This document shows, piece after piece, positions 50,470 through 59,418 of a stretch of DNA of 64,000 bases. The DNA comes from an uncultured Lachnospiraceae bacterium (GTDB lineage Bacteria; Bacillota; Clostridia; Lachnospirales; Lachnospiraceae), in NCBI GenBank assembly GCA_910579465.1, contig CAJTUB010000005.1:62001-126000 (forward strand), in the 5' to 3' direction. The translations under genes were made by a program, and so were the position numbers. Position 1 is the first letter of the stretch. Each line of letters opens with the position of its first letter. The notes under the pieces are model-generated. The model made no database searches and had not been told where the DNA came from. It saw nothing but the letters and a program-made list of their open reading frames with translations.

Positions 50470-50493
50470 GAAAAGAAAGGAATACAATGTCCC

Positions 50494-51561
50494 ATGAAGC
50501 AAAAGATGATTGATTTCTTATTGGCCCATGCAAATCCATCCATCCGGCTGCGGATAAAGAAAGAACTCCTGCATACCATCACGCCGCAGGAGGAAAAAGC
50601 ATTACAGGCGCAGATACTGGAGGAGAAGCTTATCCGGTTTATCGGCGAAAAGCAGCAGGAAAACGGCTGGATTGGCTTAGGCTTTCATGGAGGCAACAAA
50701 AATGCCGGTCAGTATGACAATCAGGAAACTGCGACAAAATACATGGGTGAAAAGGGACTGAAAGGAACTGCGCTCTTAGACCGGGCCATGGATGCTTATG
50801 TTACTACCCCATTAACGGATTGGATTTATGGAACCAAAGGGCAATATTGGAACGAATTTGAAATTCCCGCGCAAGGTCAGAATATCATCCGATGCGCCTG
50901 CATTGCCAGAGCACACTATGATGATGTCATCGACATTTCGCCGCAAATCAGGCTTTCCTTGGAATCCTTTGAAAGAGTAACGCAGGTCGATTCTATCCGG
51001 GATGTCTCCCGCCCTGTCAAAAACGGCCGGCTGTTTAACCAGAACGAGCGGTGGCCCTGCAGATATCATCTTGAAATACTGACCTTTACAGCAGAGAAAT
51101 GGAAAAATGAAGAAACTGTTGCTATGCTTGCTGCGTCCTTTCAAAGACTAATGCGGACAGACCGGGAGGATATCATAAATACTCCTGTCGCATGCTGGGT
51201 CGGCAATCATGCCGTAGGTCCCGGCTGGGTATTAAACGAGGGCTACTCTATTTCCGGGGATGCCCTGAACCATCATCCGGACGACGGAGTACGCCGGACA
51301 AATCTGGAAAAGCTCGAATGGCTGTCGCGCTGCGGCTTATATCCTTACTTGCCGGAGCTCCGGGAGGAGGTCGATTTTGTACTTGACCATATCAATCCGG
51401 ACGGAATCTGCTCTGTTGAACTGTATGACGGCGAGTTCAGAGGATGGGGACCATACGGTGGTGCGCAGCTGGAAACAGACTGGCGGGCAAAAATCCGCAG
51501 ACAATGCGATGTCACGTTCCGGGCGTTGCTGATTGCGCATTATGCCGGAATCTGGGACTAA
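50494..51561 (+). CDS. Hypothetical helical-toroid-like protein
   Basis: 355 residues, soluble. The regular helix pairs (LRIKKELLHTITPQEEKAL, LRDVSRPVKNGRL region, LEWLSRCGLYPYLPELREEVDF) and the late tryptophan- and glycine-rich WGPYGGAQLETDW resemble alpha/alpha-barrel proteins of the prenyltransferase/squalene-cyclase kind, but no catalytic motif was recognised. It is cotranscribed with the esterase and followed by a terminator. Function unknown, though an oligosaccharide role is possible from context. Confidence 0.65.
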   Translation: MKQKMIDFLLAHANPSIRLRIKKELLHTITPQEEKALQAQILEEKLIRFIGEKQQENGWIGLGFHGGNKNAGQYDNQETATKYMGEKGLKGTALLDRAMDAYVTTPLTDWIYGTKGQYWNEFEIPAQGQNIIRCACIARAHYDDVIDISPQIRLSLESFERVTQVDSIRDVSRPVKNGRLFNQNERWPCRYHLEILTFTAEKWKNEETVAMLAASFQRLMRTDREDIINTPVACWVGNHAVGPGWVLNEGYSISGDALNHHPDDGVRRTNLEKLEWLSRCGLYPYLPELREEVDFVLDHINPDGICSVELYDGEFRGWGPYGGAQLETDWRAKIRRQCDVTFRALLIAHYAGIWD

Positions 51562-51578
51562 CTACCGGAGACGCCCGG

Positions 51579-51616
51579 AAAAAGGGGCTGCGCTTCCTGC
51601 GACAGCCCCTTAGTTT
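51579..51616. terminator. Bidirectional terminator
   Basis: AAGGGGCTG ... CAGCCCCTT stem (51582-51611); TTTT on the plus strand and TTTTT on the minus strand. Ends the hypothetical gene and the convergent XRE gene. Confidence 0.82.
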
Positions 51617-51630
51617 TACATGCAGTCTGC

Positions 51631-52566
51631 TTACCGGTCGTAACGGTAGCTTTCCCCTAACGCAGCCGCAACACGCTCAGCTGCTTCCTCCGGCGTCGGA
51701 TGCCCGTCTGCCATCTCGTCCAGCACCTCGATAATCCGGACCATATGATTTACCGCGTACTTCTTTTCACAAAGAAGGATTAACAGCACCTGCTTTAAAA
51801 AGGAATAGGAAACCCGTTCCGGAACAACGCCCTCTACTACCTTCGGGTACTTTTTCCCTACATTCTCTACCATGTCCGCTACCATCTGGCAGTGGAAAAT
51901 ATCCGTCAGATGCTCTATAATACATTGCTCCAGATGTATCATAATAAAGCGTACCGGGCTGCAGCCCTCCTCCGTTTTATCTGTCCAGACACCGGAAATA
52001 TTCCATACCGGTTCGGTTACGGCAATATCCTCTGCATCCTGTGCCTTTCCATTTGCCACAAAACGCTTCGACGGCTCTACCGTGCCGTTTGCAACCTCTT
52101 TGCCGTAAAACAGAATCTTATACTCCTGCGGCTTGCACATCACCTGGTCCATCAGGCGCACCGTCGGAACACAGAAGCCATACTTTCCTGCCATCTCCTT
52201 GCGCATCTCATGGATGGTAGCATATTTATTTTTCCCCTCCTCCAAAAATACGTCCACCAGACCGTAGCCGAACAGGATTGCAATGCTGTCCTTCAACATC
52301 AATGTCTCCAGCTCCGCGCGCCGTACCAGACTGTCCTGCTTCCCGGACGACTTTGCTCCCTCCTCATACTGGAATAAATAATCCAGTGAGCAGTCCAGCA
52401 CGCTTGAAATTCCGTCCAGCAGCTCAATGTCCGGATACGCGCCTCCTCTCTCCCACTTCGATACCGCCTGTGCCGTTACGCCAAGCTTTCCTGCCAGCTC
52501 CGTCTGTGTCATTCCCTTTTCCCTTCTGGCGTTGGCAAGCCTTTCCTGAAATAAATCCAAACTCAT
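51631..52566 (-). CDS. XRE-family regulator
   Basis: 311 residues. The N-terminal HTH_3 is clear (RLANARREKGMTQTELAGKLGVTAQAVSKWERGGAYPDI), followed by a 230-residue effector region with ILFGYGLVDVFLEEGKN and no recognised family. It is transcribed away from the repeat-containing gap. A perfect inverted repeat upstream (52628-52656) is a likely operator. The target and signal are unknown. Confidence 0.82.
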   Translation of the reverse strand: MSLDLFQERLANARREKGMTQTELAGKLGVTAQAVSKWERGGAYPDIELLDGISSVLDCSLDYLFQYEEGAKSSGKQDSLVRRAELETLMLKDSIAILFGYGLVDVFLEEGKNKYATIHEMRKEMAGKYGFCVPTVRLMDQVMCKPQEYKILFYGKEVANGTVEPSKRFVANGKAQDAEDIAVTEPVWNISGVWTDKTEEGCSPVRFIMIHLEQCIIEHLTDIFHCQMVADMVENVGKKYPKVVEGVVPERVSYSFLKQVLLILLCEKKYAVNHMVRIIEVLDEMADGHPTPEEAAERVAAALGESYRYDR

Positions 52567-52627
52567 CTCATGTACCTCCTTTTCTTGATGCTTTTACGAT
52601 AACAGAAATTTCCCCGGAAAGCAAACA

Positions 52628-52656
52628 ACGGTTGAGCGTAGTTTCTGCTCAACCGT
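52628..52656. promoter_or_regulatory. Perfect inverted repeat upstream of the XRE gene
   Basis: ACGGTTGAGC (52628-52637) and GCTCAACCGT (52647-52656), 9-base loop. It lies in the leader or promoter region of the XRE gene and fits an autoregulatory operator. Confidence 0.6.
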
Positions 52657-52672
52657 GAGTTGTATTCTATAT

Positions 52673-52800
52673 TTAGGGAAACGCTGATTAAAGTGTTTCC
52701 CGCGCCGGATTTGCGTTGCGAAGCAACATTCACCCCTGCAAATCCGTGCGCATCCGCCGAAGGCTCTGAGGAAGCGATGATTTCATCAGCGCTTCCTTAG
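52673..52800 (+). repeat. 128-bp terminal-inverted-repeat element, copy 3
   Basis: Same length and orientation as 26007-26134, differing at about five positions (96 % identity), hence recently copied. Same terminal inverted repeats and internal hairpins. It lies between the divergent XRE and DUF2500 genes. Confidence 0.85.
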
Positions 52801-52893
52801 AAGAACTCCTTGCCCCCACCGCGCTTTCCTGCTATAATAAAACTATATTCCGGCTTTCAGCCGGCACTTTCCCGGACTAAGGAGGCAGATGAC

Positions 52894-53262
52894 ATGGGGT
52901 TCTTTTTCAGCGGCGGCTTTGAATTTATGTTTTTCCTTGTATTTTTCCTGATTCTTGGCACCTTTCTCGTAATGCTTTTCCAGGGAATACGCCAATGGAA
53001 CAAAAACAACCATTCCCCGCGGCTTACCGTGAACGCGTCTGTTGTCGCGAAGCGTACCAATGTCAGTCATCACCATCATCATAGTGCCAGCATGGCGGTC
53101 TCCCACAGTACCAGCACCAGCTATTATGTGACCTTCGAGGTCGGGAGCGGCGATCGTATGGAGCTGCATGTAAACGGCTCCGAGTACGGTATGCTCGTAG
53201 AAGGCGATTATGGCCAGCTCACCTTTCAGGGCACGCGCTATCTTGATTTCGTGCGCAGATAA
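52894..53262 (+). CDS. DUF2500-family membrane protein
   Basis: 122 residues: one N-terminal hydrophobic helix (about residues 10-33), then a soluble beta-rich region (LTVNASVVAKRTNV, a HHHHH run, STSYYVTFEVGSGDRMELHV, YLDFVRR) as in DUF2500. The ATG at 52894 follows AAGGAGG; the 28 preceding codons of a longer frame include the repeat end and were rejected. Function unknown. Confidence 0.85.
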   Translation: MGFFFSGGFEFMFFLVFFLILGTFLVMLFQGIRQWNKNNHSPRLTVNASVVAKRTNVSHHHHHSASMAVSHSTSTSYYVTFEVGSGDRMELHVNGSEYGMLVEGDYGQLTFQGTRYLDFVRR

Positions 53263-53289
53263 CAGATGCCTGCCGTTTCCAGACCGCGC

Positions 53290-54285
53290 CTATCGTAAAA
53301 CCGGCATTCCCGTTTCGTCCCATGACACGGTATGCAGCCTTGCGTGACGGCACGGTTCATACAACGGGTCGTTCCCCGCATAGCCGCATTTTCCTTCAAA
53401 GCACTCCCGGCTCCGGGCATGGTACACAAACACATCGTTTCCGTTCTCATCCTTTGTAAAGGAGTTATGCCCCGGACCATATTCGTCCGTTAAATCCTCT
53501 GAGGTAAGCAGCGGCTTTTCATACTTTCTCCAGGAAGCCCGTTCCAGCAGATTGCTGTCCTCCCTTGCCTCCAACGCGCCCACACAATACTCCGGTCCTG
53601 TCCCGGAGGCGGAAAAGCAGACAAAAATCCGCCCGTTATGCTGCAATACCGCAGGGCCTTCATTGACCGCATAGCGTACCTTCTCCCAGTCATACTCCGG
53701 CTTCGTCAGCAGCACCGGCAGGGAAATCAGCTTCCACGGCTCCTCCCTCGTCACCTCGCCAAGATACAGGCAGGATACCTTTTCCTCATTATGCTGCGCC
53801 CAGATTACATACGACCTGCCAGCCGCCTCAAAATAAGTCATATCCAAGGAGAAGCCGGTAAACGAAAATGCATCATCAGACCGCTTCTGGAATTTCCCGC
53901 GCTCCGTCCACGTCCCCGTATACGGGTCGGCGGAATCACATTGCAGCACATGGCAGTCAAACGCCCAACGGTTCCCCTTGTCACAGCTACCCGCATAAAA
54001 CACATACCACCTGCCGCCGATAAAATGCAGCTCCGGCGCCCAGATAAAGCGGTGGCTTACCGTCGCATCCCCTGCCCTCCAGATTGTCACTTCCTCTGCC
54101 TCTGCTAATTCCTCCAGCCTCCTTGCGCGGCGCAAAATTACCCTGTCGTACCCTTCCAAGTCGTTCTCCTCTTTCATCGGGTACGAGGCCGTAAAATAGT
54201 AATATCCATCCGGTCCCTTCACTATATACGGGTCTGCCCGCTCCAAAATAAACGGATTGGCATATGTCTTTTTTATATTCTGCAT
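53290..54285 (-). CDS. GH43-family glycosidase
   Basis: 331 residues, no signal peptide. Five-bladed propeller enzyme: NPFILERADPYIVKGPDGYYYFT (the base Asp in ADPYI), WAPELHFIGGRWYVFYAG, and NEGPAVLQHNGRIFVCFSASG with the acid Glu in NEGP. GH43 enzymes are beta-xylosidases or alpha-L-arabinofuranosidases, here probably acting on imported arabinoxylan oligosaccharides. The ATG at 54285 has CAGGAGG 8 bases upstream. It starts 18 bases after the M56 gene stop; the two may share an mRNA. Confidence 0.9.
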   Translation of the reverse strand: MQNIKKTYANPFILERADPYIVKGPDGYYYFTASYPMKEENDLEGYDRVILRRARRLEELAEAEEVTIWRAGDATVSHRFIWAPELHFIGGRWYVFYAGSCDKGNRWAFDCHVLQCDSADPYTGTWTERGKFQKRSDDAFSFTGFSLDMTYFEAAGRSYVIWAQHNEEKVSCLYLGEVTREEPWKLISLPVLLTKPEYDWEKVRYAVNEGPAVLQHNGRIFVCFSASGTGPEYCVGALEAREDSNLLERASWRKYEKPLLTSEDLTDEYGPGHNSFTKDENGNDVFVYHARSRECFEGKCGYAGNDPLYEPCRHARLHTVSWDETGMPVLR

Positions 54286-54303
54286 TATGGTTTCCTCCTG
54301 CAC

Positions 54304-55269
54304 TTAATATTTCGTAAGATAATAGTCCTCCCCGGATACCTCTACTATTATCTCCTGTACGGACTTTCCGATTACCGGCGCTTCTGGCGTCGTAATCTGC
54401 CCACTCCCTATGGTAATACAGGTCAAAAGCGCCACAGAAAAAATTACGGCAGGCGCTGCCTTTCTGCTTTTTGGCTTTCCACTGCACAGGTACAAAATTC
54501 TGGTTTTCAGGCTGCCGCCGGAAACTCCCTGTCCAAGCCCGGAGGCACCAAATGCAAACCTCCGGTCCGTCGCAATTTCTAGCAGGGCTTTGCAGTAAGC
54601 CCTGCGCTCCTCCCCTGACAGCCTTTTTGCCACCCGCTCGTCACAGGCAAGCTCACAGTCCTGCTTTGAAACGTAGCAGGCTGCCCAGACAAAGGGATTA
54701 TACCAGAAGCTGCACAGCAGCATAATCCGGAGCAGCCCCCACAGCTGGTCCGCCTGCTTCGCATGCTCCTCCTCATGCAGCACTACATACCGCAGCCATT
54801 CCTGATTCCTGTAGATTTTTTCCGGACAATAAACTGTATTCCCAAACAAAAAGGCAGTCTCTATCTTCGTTCCTATTCTGACCCGGATCCCTTCTCTGCC
54901 CTCCGGAGCCGGTACGGTGTTTCTTTTTATCCTCCACAGCAGCACGGCTGCAAGCACGGCATAATAAGCCGCAAGCAGAAAAAAACCGGCAAGCCACAGC
55001 TTATCCGCAATGTAGCCTACCGTCAACGTCTGCCGCTGCCCTGGAAGCTCCGTTCCTCCTACAAAAGAAAGCCCGGTGACAACGTTTCCGAGCAGCCCTT
55101 TCCGGAACAAGGGATTCCTGATATTAAAAACAGGAAAAAGAAACAGCCGGAGCGGCACAAAAAGCCAGACCGCATAAATACAGTTCCGGCTCAGTCTTGT
55201 TCCGAACAGCTTCCGCAGAAGCAGTATTCCTAACACCAGCAAACTTGCAGAAAGATTGGCTTCTATCAT
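54304..55269 (-). CDS. M56-family BlaR1/MecR1-like metallopeptidase
   Basis: 321 residues. Four membrane helices (about residues 5-20, 30-50, 90-110, 275-290) and a zinc metallopeptidase loop with VVLHEEEHAKQADQ (HEXXH) and CYVSKQDCELACDE. Known BlaR1 cleaves BlaI after sensing a ligand through an outer sensor domain; here the sensor domain is short or missing, as the protein ends about 25 residues after the last helix. It overlaps the BlaI gene by 4 bases. Confidence 0.88.
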   Translation of the reverse strand: MIEANLSASLLVLGILLLRKLFGTRLSRNCIYAVWLFVPLRLFLFPVFNIRNPLFRKGLLGNVVTGLSFVGGTELPGQRQTLTVGYIADKLWLAGFFLLAAYYAVLAAVLLWRIKRNTVPAPEGREGIRVRIGTKIETAFLFGNTVYCPEKIYRNQEWLRYVVLHEEEHAKQADQLWGLLRIMLLCSFWYNPFVWAACYVSKQDCELACDERVAKRLSGEERRAYCKALLEIATDRRFAFGASGLGQGVSGGSLKTRILYLCSGKPKSRKAAPAVIFSVALLTCITIGSGQITTPEAPVIGKSVQEIIVEVSGEDYYLTKY

Positions 55270-55655
55270 CTCGTTTCCTTTTCTTCCTTTCTCTCTAAAT
55301 CCAATAGCCTGCAGATTTCATCCACATCCTGCTCTGAAAGCCTGTCCTTCCTTACAAAAGCATTCAGAAACAACGAAACATTTCCCTCAAAGGCCTTATG
55401 TAGAAACGCCTCCGACTCCTCGGAAATTACCTCCTCCTTGCTGCAATTCGGATAGAAAACCTTTGCCTTCCCTCCCTCTGTATGAACTACCGCCTCTTTT
55501 TCCTCCAGCCGCTTCAGCATATTGATTATCGTATTCTTTTTCCAGCCGGTTTCCTCCTCCAAATCCTTTGTCAGCTGTATAATCGTCCTCGGCTCCTCCC
55601 ACAGAAGCTTCATAATCTTCCATTCCGAATTTGTAATGTTCATCTCCCTGCTCAC
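55266..55655 (-). CDS. BlaI/MecI/CopY-family repressor
   Basis: 129 residues: winged helix (ITNSEWKIMKLLWEEPRTIIQLTKDLEEETGWKKNTIINMLKRLEEKEAVV in part), then a helical dimer region (FLHKAFEGNVSLFLNAFVRKD). It overlaps the M56 peptidase gene by 4 bases, the classic BlaI-BlaR1 pair. A dyad at 56182-56199 in the upstream exported-protein promoter is a likely binding site. No beta-lactamase gene is adjacent. Confidence 0.9.
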   Translation of the reverse strand: MSREMNITNSEWKIMKLLWEEPRTIIQLTKDLEEETGWKKNTIINMLKRLEEKEAVVHTEGGKAKVFYPNCSKEEVISEESEAFLHKAFEGNVSLFLNAFVRKDRLSEQDVDEICRLLDLERKEEKETR

Positions 55656-55680
55656 TTTCCGGTCTAAATCTATTTCTCAG

Positions 55681-55716
55681 GGAGACTGCACAAAGTCCTT
55701 CCTTCGTGCAGCTCCC
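55681..55716 (-). promoter_or_regulatory. Hairpin between the exported protein and blaI
   Basis: GGAGACTGCAC and GTGCAGCTCC pair across a 14-base loop. No T-run; it may reduce read-through or stabilise the mRNA end. Confidence 0.5.
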
Positions 55717-55772
55717 CAAATCTCTGTCACATCCTGTGTATTCCCTGTCCTTCCCTGCTGGAAGGAAGCGGG

Positions 55773-56141
55773 CTACTCCCCGGCAGACGGCGCCGGAGTC
55801 GGCGTTACACAGAGGGAACCCCCTCCGCTTACGCTTACACTGCCTTCCGGCAGTTCTACAAACTTCCCGTCGATTTCAACATAATTCTCAACGGTAATCA
55901 CATAATCCGTGTCCGTAGTAACCAGATAGTCATCAGAAGAAAAATCTACCGGCTCAGACGGAATCACAAAGTCCTCCGGCAGCCGTACCTCTGGCTTTCC
56001 GCCAGAAAGCACCGGCGTCGGAGATACGCATTCCGTTCCGGCACTGTTATTCTCCGCCGCAGCAGCAACACGGAACAGACAGGAAACCCCGCAGGCAGCA
56101 ACCAGCGCAGCTGCAAAAAGCCCCTTTTTTGTCAGTTTCAT
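55773..56141 (-). CDS. Small exported acidic protein upstream of the BlaI/M56 pair
   Basis: 122 residues with an N-terminal signal peptide (KKGLFAAALVAACGVSCLF, cleavage after AAA). The mature part is acidic and repetitive: RLPEDFVIPSEPVDFSSDDY, then EGSVSVSGGGSLCVTPTPAP, with a Pro/Thr-rich end. No family recognised. The ATG at 56141 lies 9 bases after GGAGG. It is first behind a promoter bearing a BlaI-type dyad, followed by BlaI and the M56 peptidase, so it may be the product controlled by them. Confidence 0.7.
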   Translation of the reverse strand: MKLTKKGLFAAALVAACGVSCLFRVAAAAENNSAGTECVSPTPVLSGGKPEVRLPEDFVIPSEPVDFSSDDYLVTTDTDYVITVENYVEIDGKFVELPEGSVSVSGGGSLCVTPTPAPSAGE

Positions 56142-56181
56142 CACATTCACCTCCGTTCACTTAACATCATATCGCGCGATT

Positions 56182-56234
56182 GGTAGACTTTTATCTACCG
56201 TTTTCATTATAGACGCGTATACACGATTTGTCAA
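56182..56234 (-). promoter_or_regulatory. Promoter with BlaI-type dyad operator
   Basis: Minus-strand TTGACA (56229-56234), 17-base spacer, TATAAT (56206-56211). Just downstream the dyad GGTAGATAAAAGTCTACC (56182-56199) covers the start region. TTGACA overlaps the end of the next gene upstream by 4 bases. Confidence 0.78.
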
Positions 56235-57007
56235 GCGTTTTCGGAAGCCTGAACTTCCCTGATCATCTCCTGCTGTAGACTGCGCTCCTCTGCCATCTGT
56301 GCAATCCTTGCCTTCTCTTCGGCAGCCTCTTCCAGCATAATATTAGCTTCATAGGCATTGGACGCCTTTAACAGCAGTCTTTTATTCACCCATACCCGCT
56401 GCAGGCGGTCCCGTTCCAGCCTCTGCTTCTTAAACTTCTGCTCTAACAGCTTCCGCCGCAGCTCCTTCTCCTCTGCCCGCTTTTTCAGATATTTTCTGAG
56501 CAGCTCCTTCCGCCTCTGCTTTCTCTGCTGCTCCAGTTCCTCTCTCCGCTTTGCCGCAAGACGCCTTGCGCGCCTGTACTCATCCCGGAGCCCCTGTGTA
56601 TAGCCATAGCACTTCTCAAGGGTATCGTCAATATGGGTATACGCAAACCGGGGCGCATAGCATCCAAAATTCACTGCCTTATTCTTTGCCAGTAAATCCA
56701 AAACCTTCTGCTCATAGGCAGGGTCTGACTGCATTCTCCGGTAAGCCGCATCTGTAATGTCAATAAACCAGTTCATATCCTTCTGCGAAGGATGGGTATA
56801 CAAAGCCTCTACCTTCTCATTAAAATACTCTTTGTATTCCTCCAATGTCATATCCTTGGGAGAAACAGATGGCTTTTCCGTGATTTTGTCCAAAAAAATG
56901 CTATCTGCCGCCGGAGTCTGCGTATCTTCTGCCTTTTTTCCATTTTTCATATTCTGATAAACCTTTGCTGCCAGATAGGAATTCTGATAAATATAACCTG
57001 TCTCCAT
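56231..57007 (-). CDS. Hypothetical protein with long basic coiled coil
   Basis: 258 residues. Residues 1-130 are polar and helical (YKEYFNEKVEALYTHPSQKD); residues 140-258 form a charged, Arg/Lys/Glu-rich coiled coil (RRELEQQRKQRRKEL-like, KKQRLERDRLQRVW). No family recognised. GGGGGAT precedes the start. The 8-mer GCCGATAT at 57050-57057 lies 43 bases upstream, like a SigD -10, but no TAAA accompanies it. Confidence 0.68.
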   Translation of the reverse strand: METGYIYQNSYLAAKVYQNMKNGKKAEDTQTPAADSIFLDKITEKPSVSPKDMTLEEYKEYFNEKVEALYTHPSQKDMNWFIDITDAAYRRMQSDPAYEQKVLDLLAKNKAVNFGCYAPRFAYTHIDDTLEKCYGYTQGLRDEYRRARRLAAKRREELEQQRKQRRKELLRKYLKKRAEEKELRRKLLEQKFKKQRLERDRLQRVWVNKRLLLKASNAYEANIMLEEAAEEKARIAQMAEERSLQQEMIREVQASENA

Positions 57008-57111
57008 TACGATATCCCCCTTCCACTTTCAAATTTCCTTCTACCTGTTATATCGGCAGTTCCGGTGGAAAAAAACAGGAAATATCGTGAATGGTCAGGC
57101 AAATTTCAGAT

Positions 57112-59121
57112 TCATCCGAGCGTCCGGGAATGCTTTTCTAAATCATAATTTCTTGTATAGCCGTCATCCTCATACAAAACATACGAGCTTTTCTCATAGC
57201 CGACCAGCTCCATATGCGCAGAATCAACCTCTGCCACACATTCTGCCATACCGGCAACAGGAATACATTTGCCGTATCGTATAAAAAGCGGTACGACATT
57301 TAACGGGACACTGATATAATGGTGCCCCTTTGGCATGATTTCCCTGGAAAGCGTCCCGTCCGGCAGGAAGCGGACATACATCATTTCCTCCGGCAGATAG
57401 ACATAGCGTCCCTTCGCATTCTGGGTGTATACAGGGGCAATCATCAGCTCGCCGCCGAGCATCAGCTGGTCCTCCACATTGGCTGCCATAGCATCCTCCG
57501 GGTACTCAAACGCCAAAGGCTTGAAATACATATCGTCGTTTAATGCCGCCTTCATGTATTCGCTGTAGAGATAAGGAAGCAGGCGGTAGCGTACCCCGAT
57601 GATATGCCTGAAATCCTCAACATGCTCAAAACGGTAGCATTCCTGCTCCCTCGTCCCGATGGCTGCATGGTTCCGCATAAGCGGAGTAAAGACCCCGAGT
57701 GCCAGCCACCGCAGTAAAAGCTCGCGGGTCGTATTTGCCCCGAAGCCGCCAAGGTCCGCACCGACATAGAGGAAGCCGCACATATTCAGGGACGGCAGCA
57801 TTTTCAGATTCAGAAGCAGATGCGACCACCAGGATTTATTGTCCCCTGTCCATATGCCGCCATAGCGGTGCATACCGATATAGGAGGAACGCGAAAACAG
57901 GAGGCACCGTTTCTTCGGGGAAATCTTTTGCAGGGCTTCTCCTGCCGCTCTTGTCATCTGGAAGCCGTATAAATTGTGAATCCTGTCATGGCGTACCATT
58001 TCCCCCTGGACGTTGTGGAAAAAGGACGCATAATCCTCTGCAGAGTTTGCCAGATTCATAAACCTCCCCTGCATCTCCCATACACCGTCCTTGGTTTCCG
58101 GCTTCGGGAGAAACTCCCTGACCTGCTCCTTGATTTTTTTAATTCCCTCCGGCGTATAAAAGATAGCCGGTTCGTTCATATCGTTCCAGAAGCCCTCGAT
58201 TCCCTGCTCCGTCAGCCACTGGTATTTGGCGCCGAACCACGCGCGGACCTCCGGCTGGAAGAAATCCGGGAAATGGGTCTCTCCCGGCCAGACCGCCCCG
58301 ACAAAATCACTTCCGTCCTCTCTCTTACAGAAATAATTGTGCGCTACGCCCTCTTCATAGACATCGTAATTCTCTTCTATCTTAACACCGGCATCAATAA
58401 TCGGAATCAGCCGGATGTCTTTTTGTTTCATTTCCTGAACGAAAGCAGGAAAGTCCGGAAATTCCTCACTTATGGTAAAATCCTTGTAGTCCTCCATATA
58501 GTCAATATCCATATAAATCATGTCAATCGGAATATGGTTGCTCCGGTAGCCGTCTGCCACATCGAAGAAATCCTTTGCAGTCTTATAGCCCCAGCGGCTC
58601 TGCCCGAAGCCAAATGCGAACTTCGGCGGAATATAGCTTCTGCCAATCAGCTTCCGGAACTGTCTGGTAATCTGGTATGCATTCTCTCCTTCAATAAAAT
58701 AAAAGTCCAAATCCGCATGCTCACACGAAATCACCAGCTCATCCGCCCGCGTGTAGCCGATATCAAAGGTCAGGGCGGCAGGATAATCAATGTAAATACC
58801 AAAGGCAGCCTTCCCGGAAACAATGATAAAATTATGGGCGCCATAAAGGGAAACCGTCTCCTCCAGATGATTCGGGTCGTCGCTGCAAAAGCTCGTATAA
58901 ATAAAGCCTCTCTTATTGATGCCGCGGTTTGCCTCGCCAAGACCGTATACGATATCGTCGGCATCCATCACATAAGAAAAGGTAAAACCGCTGCCCTCCT
59001 CCGGAAGACTTATCCTTCCATATGGCTGCATCCCCTCGCCGGCCTCAACCGGAACAACAACACTTTCCGTTGGAAACGGCGTGCCAAAGGTATATTTTTT
59101 AATCAATTTTGTTCCCTCCAT
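57112..59121 (-). CDS. GH31-family alpha-glycosidase
   Basis: 669 residues, cytoplasmic. N-terminal beta-sandwich, then the barrel: FAFGFGQSRWGYK, YMDIDYMEDYKDF, the nucleophile GIEGFWNDMNEPAIF (near residue 320), the acid/base IWTGDNKSWWSHLLLNLKM (near 415) and ADLGGFGANTTREL. C-terminal beta-domain with PVYTQNAKGRYVYLPEE. Alpha-glucosidase or alpha-xylosidase cannot be settled here. It is a single gene upstream of the coiled-coil gene. Confidence 0.92.
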   Translation of the reverse strand: MEGTKLIKKYTFGTPFPTESVVVPVEAGEGMQPYGRISLPEEGSGFTFSYVMDADDIVYGLGEANRGINKRGFIYTSFCSDDPNHLEETVSLYGAHNFIIVSGKAAFGIYIDYPAALTFDIGYTRADELVISCEHADLDFYFIEGENAYQITRQFRKLIGRSYIPPKFAFGFGQSRWGYKTAKDFFDVADGYRSNHIPIDMIYMDIDYMEDYKDFTISEEFPDFPAFVQEMKQKDIRLIPIIDAGVKIEENYDVYEEGVAHNYFCKREDGSDFVGAVWPGETHFPDFFQPEVRAWFGAKYQWLTEQGIEGFWNDMNEPAIFYTPEGIKKIKEQVREFLPKPETKDGVWEMQGRFMNLANSAEDYASFFHNVQGEMVRHDRIHNLYGFQMTRAAGEALQKISPKKRCLLFSRSSYIGMHRYGGIWTGDNKSWWSHLLLNLKMLPSLNMCGFLYVGADLGGFGANTTRELLLRWLALGVFTPLMRNHAAIGTREQECYRFEHVEDFRHIIGVRYRLLPYLYSEYMKAALNDDMYFKPLAFEYPEDAMAANVEDQLMLGGELMIAPVYTQNAKGRYVYLPEEMMYVRFLPDGTLSREIMPKGHHYISVPLNVVPLFIRYGKCIPVAGMAECVAEVDSAHMELVGYEKSSYVLYEDDGYTRNYDLEKHSRTLG

Positions 59122-59352
59122 TTCTCATTTATTGATTTGCAAAAAACAATGAGGATAAGTTATCTTGTACCCGTGTAGGTGCGCATCCTGCGGAACATTT
59201 TTTGCTTCCCACATCAGAAATTTTTTCCTTGCCCCAATGCTTTTATGCATGGAAGCCGCACCGTCTATTTACTCTCCTGCTTACCCATTATACCAGATAC
59301 TGCATTGATATTCTATCGGAAATATTTTTACCGGTCCGGAAGCTTCCAATGT

Positions 59353-59392
59353 ATAAGGGGCTGCACTCCATGCACAGCCCCTTCTCTTTCTC
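59353..59392 (-). terminator. Terminator after the TPR-XRE gene
   Basis: AAGGGGCTG(TG)CA ... TGCAGCCCCTT stem (59355-59384); weak T-run on this strand (TTATAC), a better one on the plus strand. Confidence 0.6.
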
Positions 59393-59418
59393 CCTCTCCT
59401 GATTCCATTTCAGCAGCC

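Noticed and set aside
49621..50502. 293-codon open frame on the minus strand
   Set aside because: Antisense to the CE1-like esterase with its catalytic motifs.
57976..59178. 400-codon open frame on the plus strand
   Set aside because: Antisense to the clear GH31 gene; a shadow frame.
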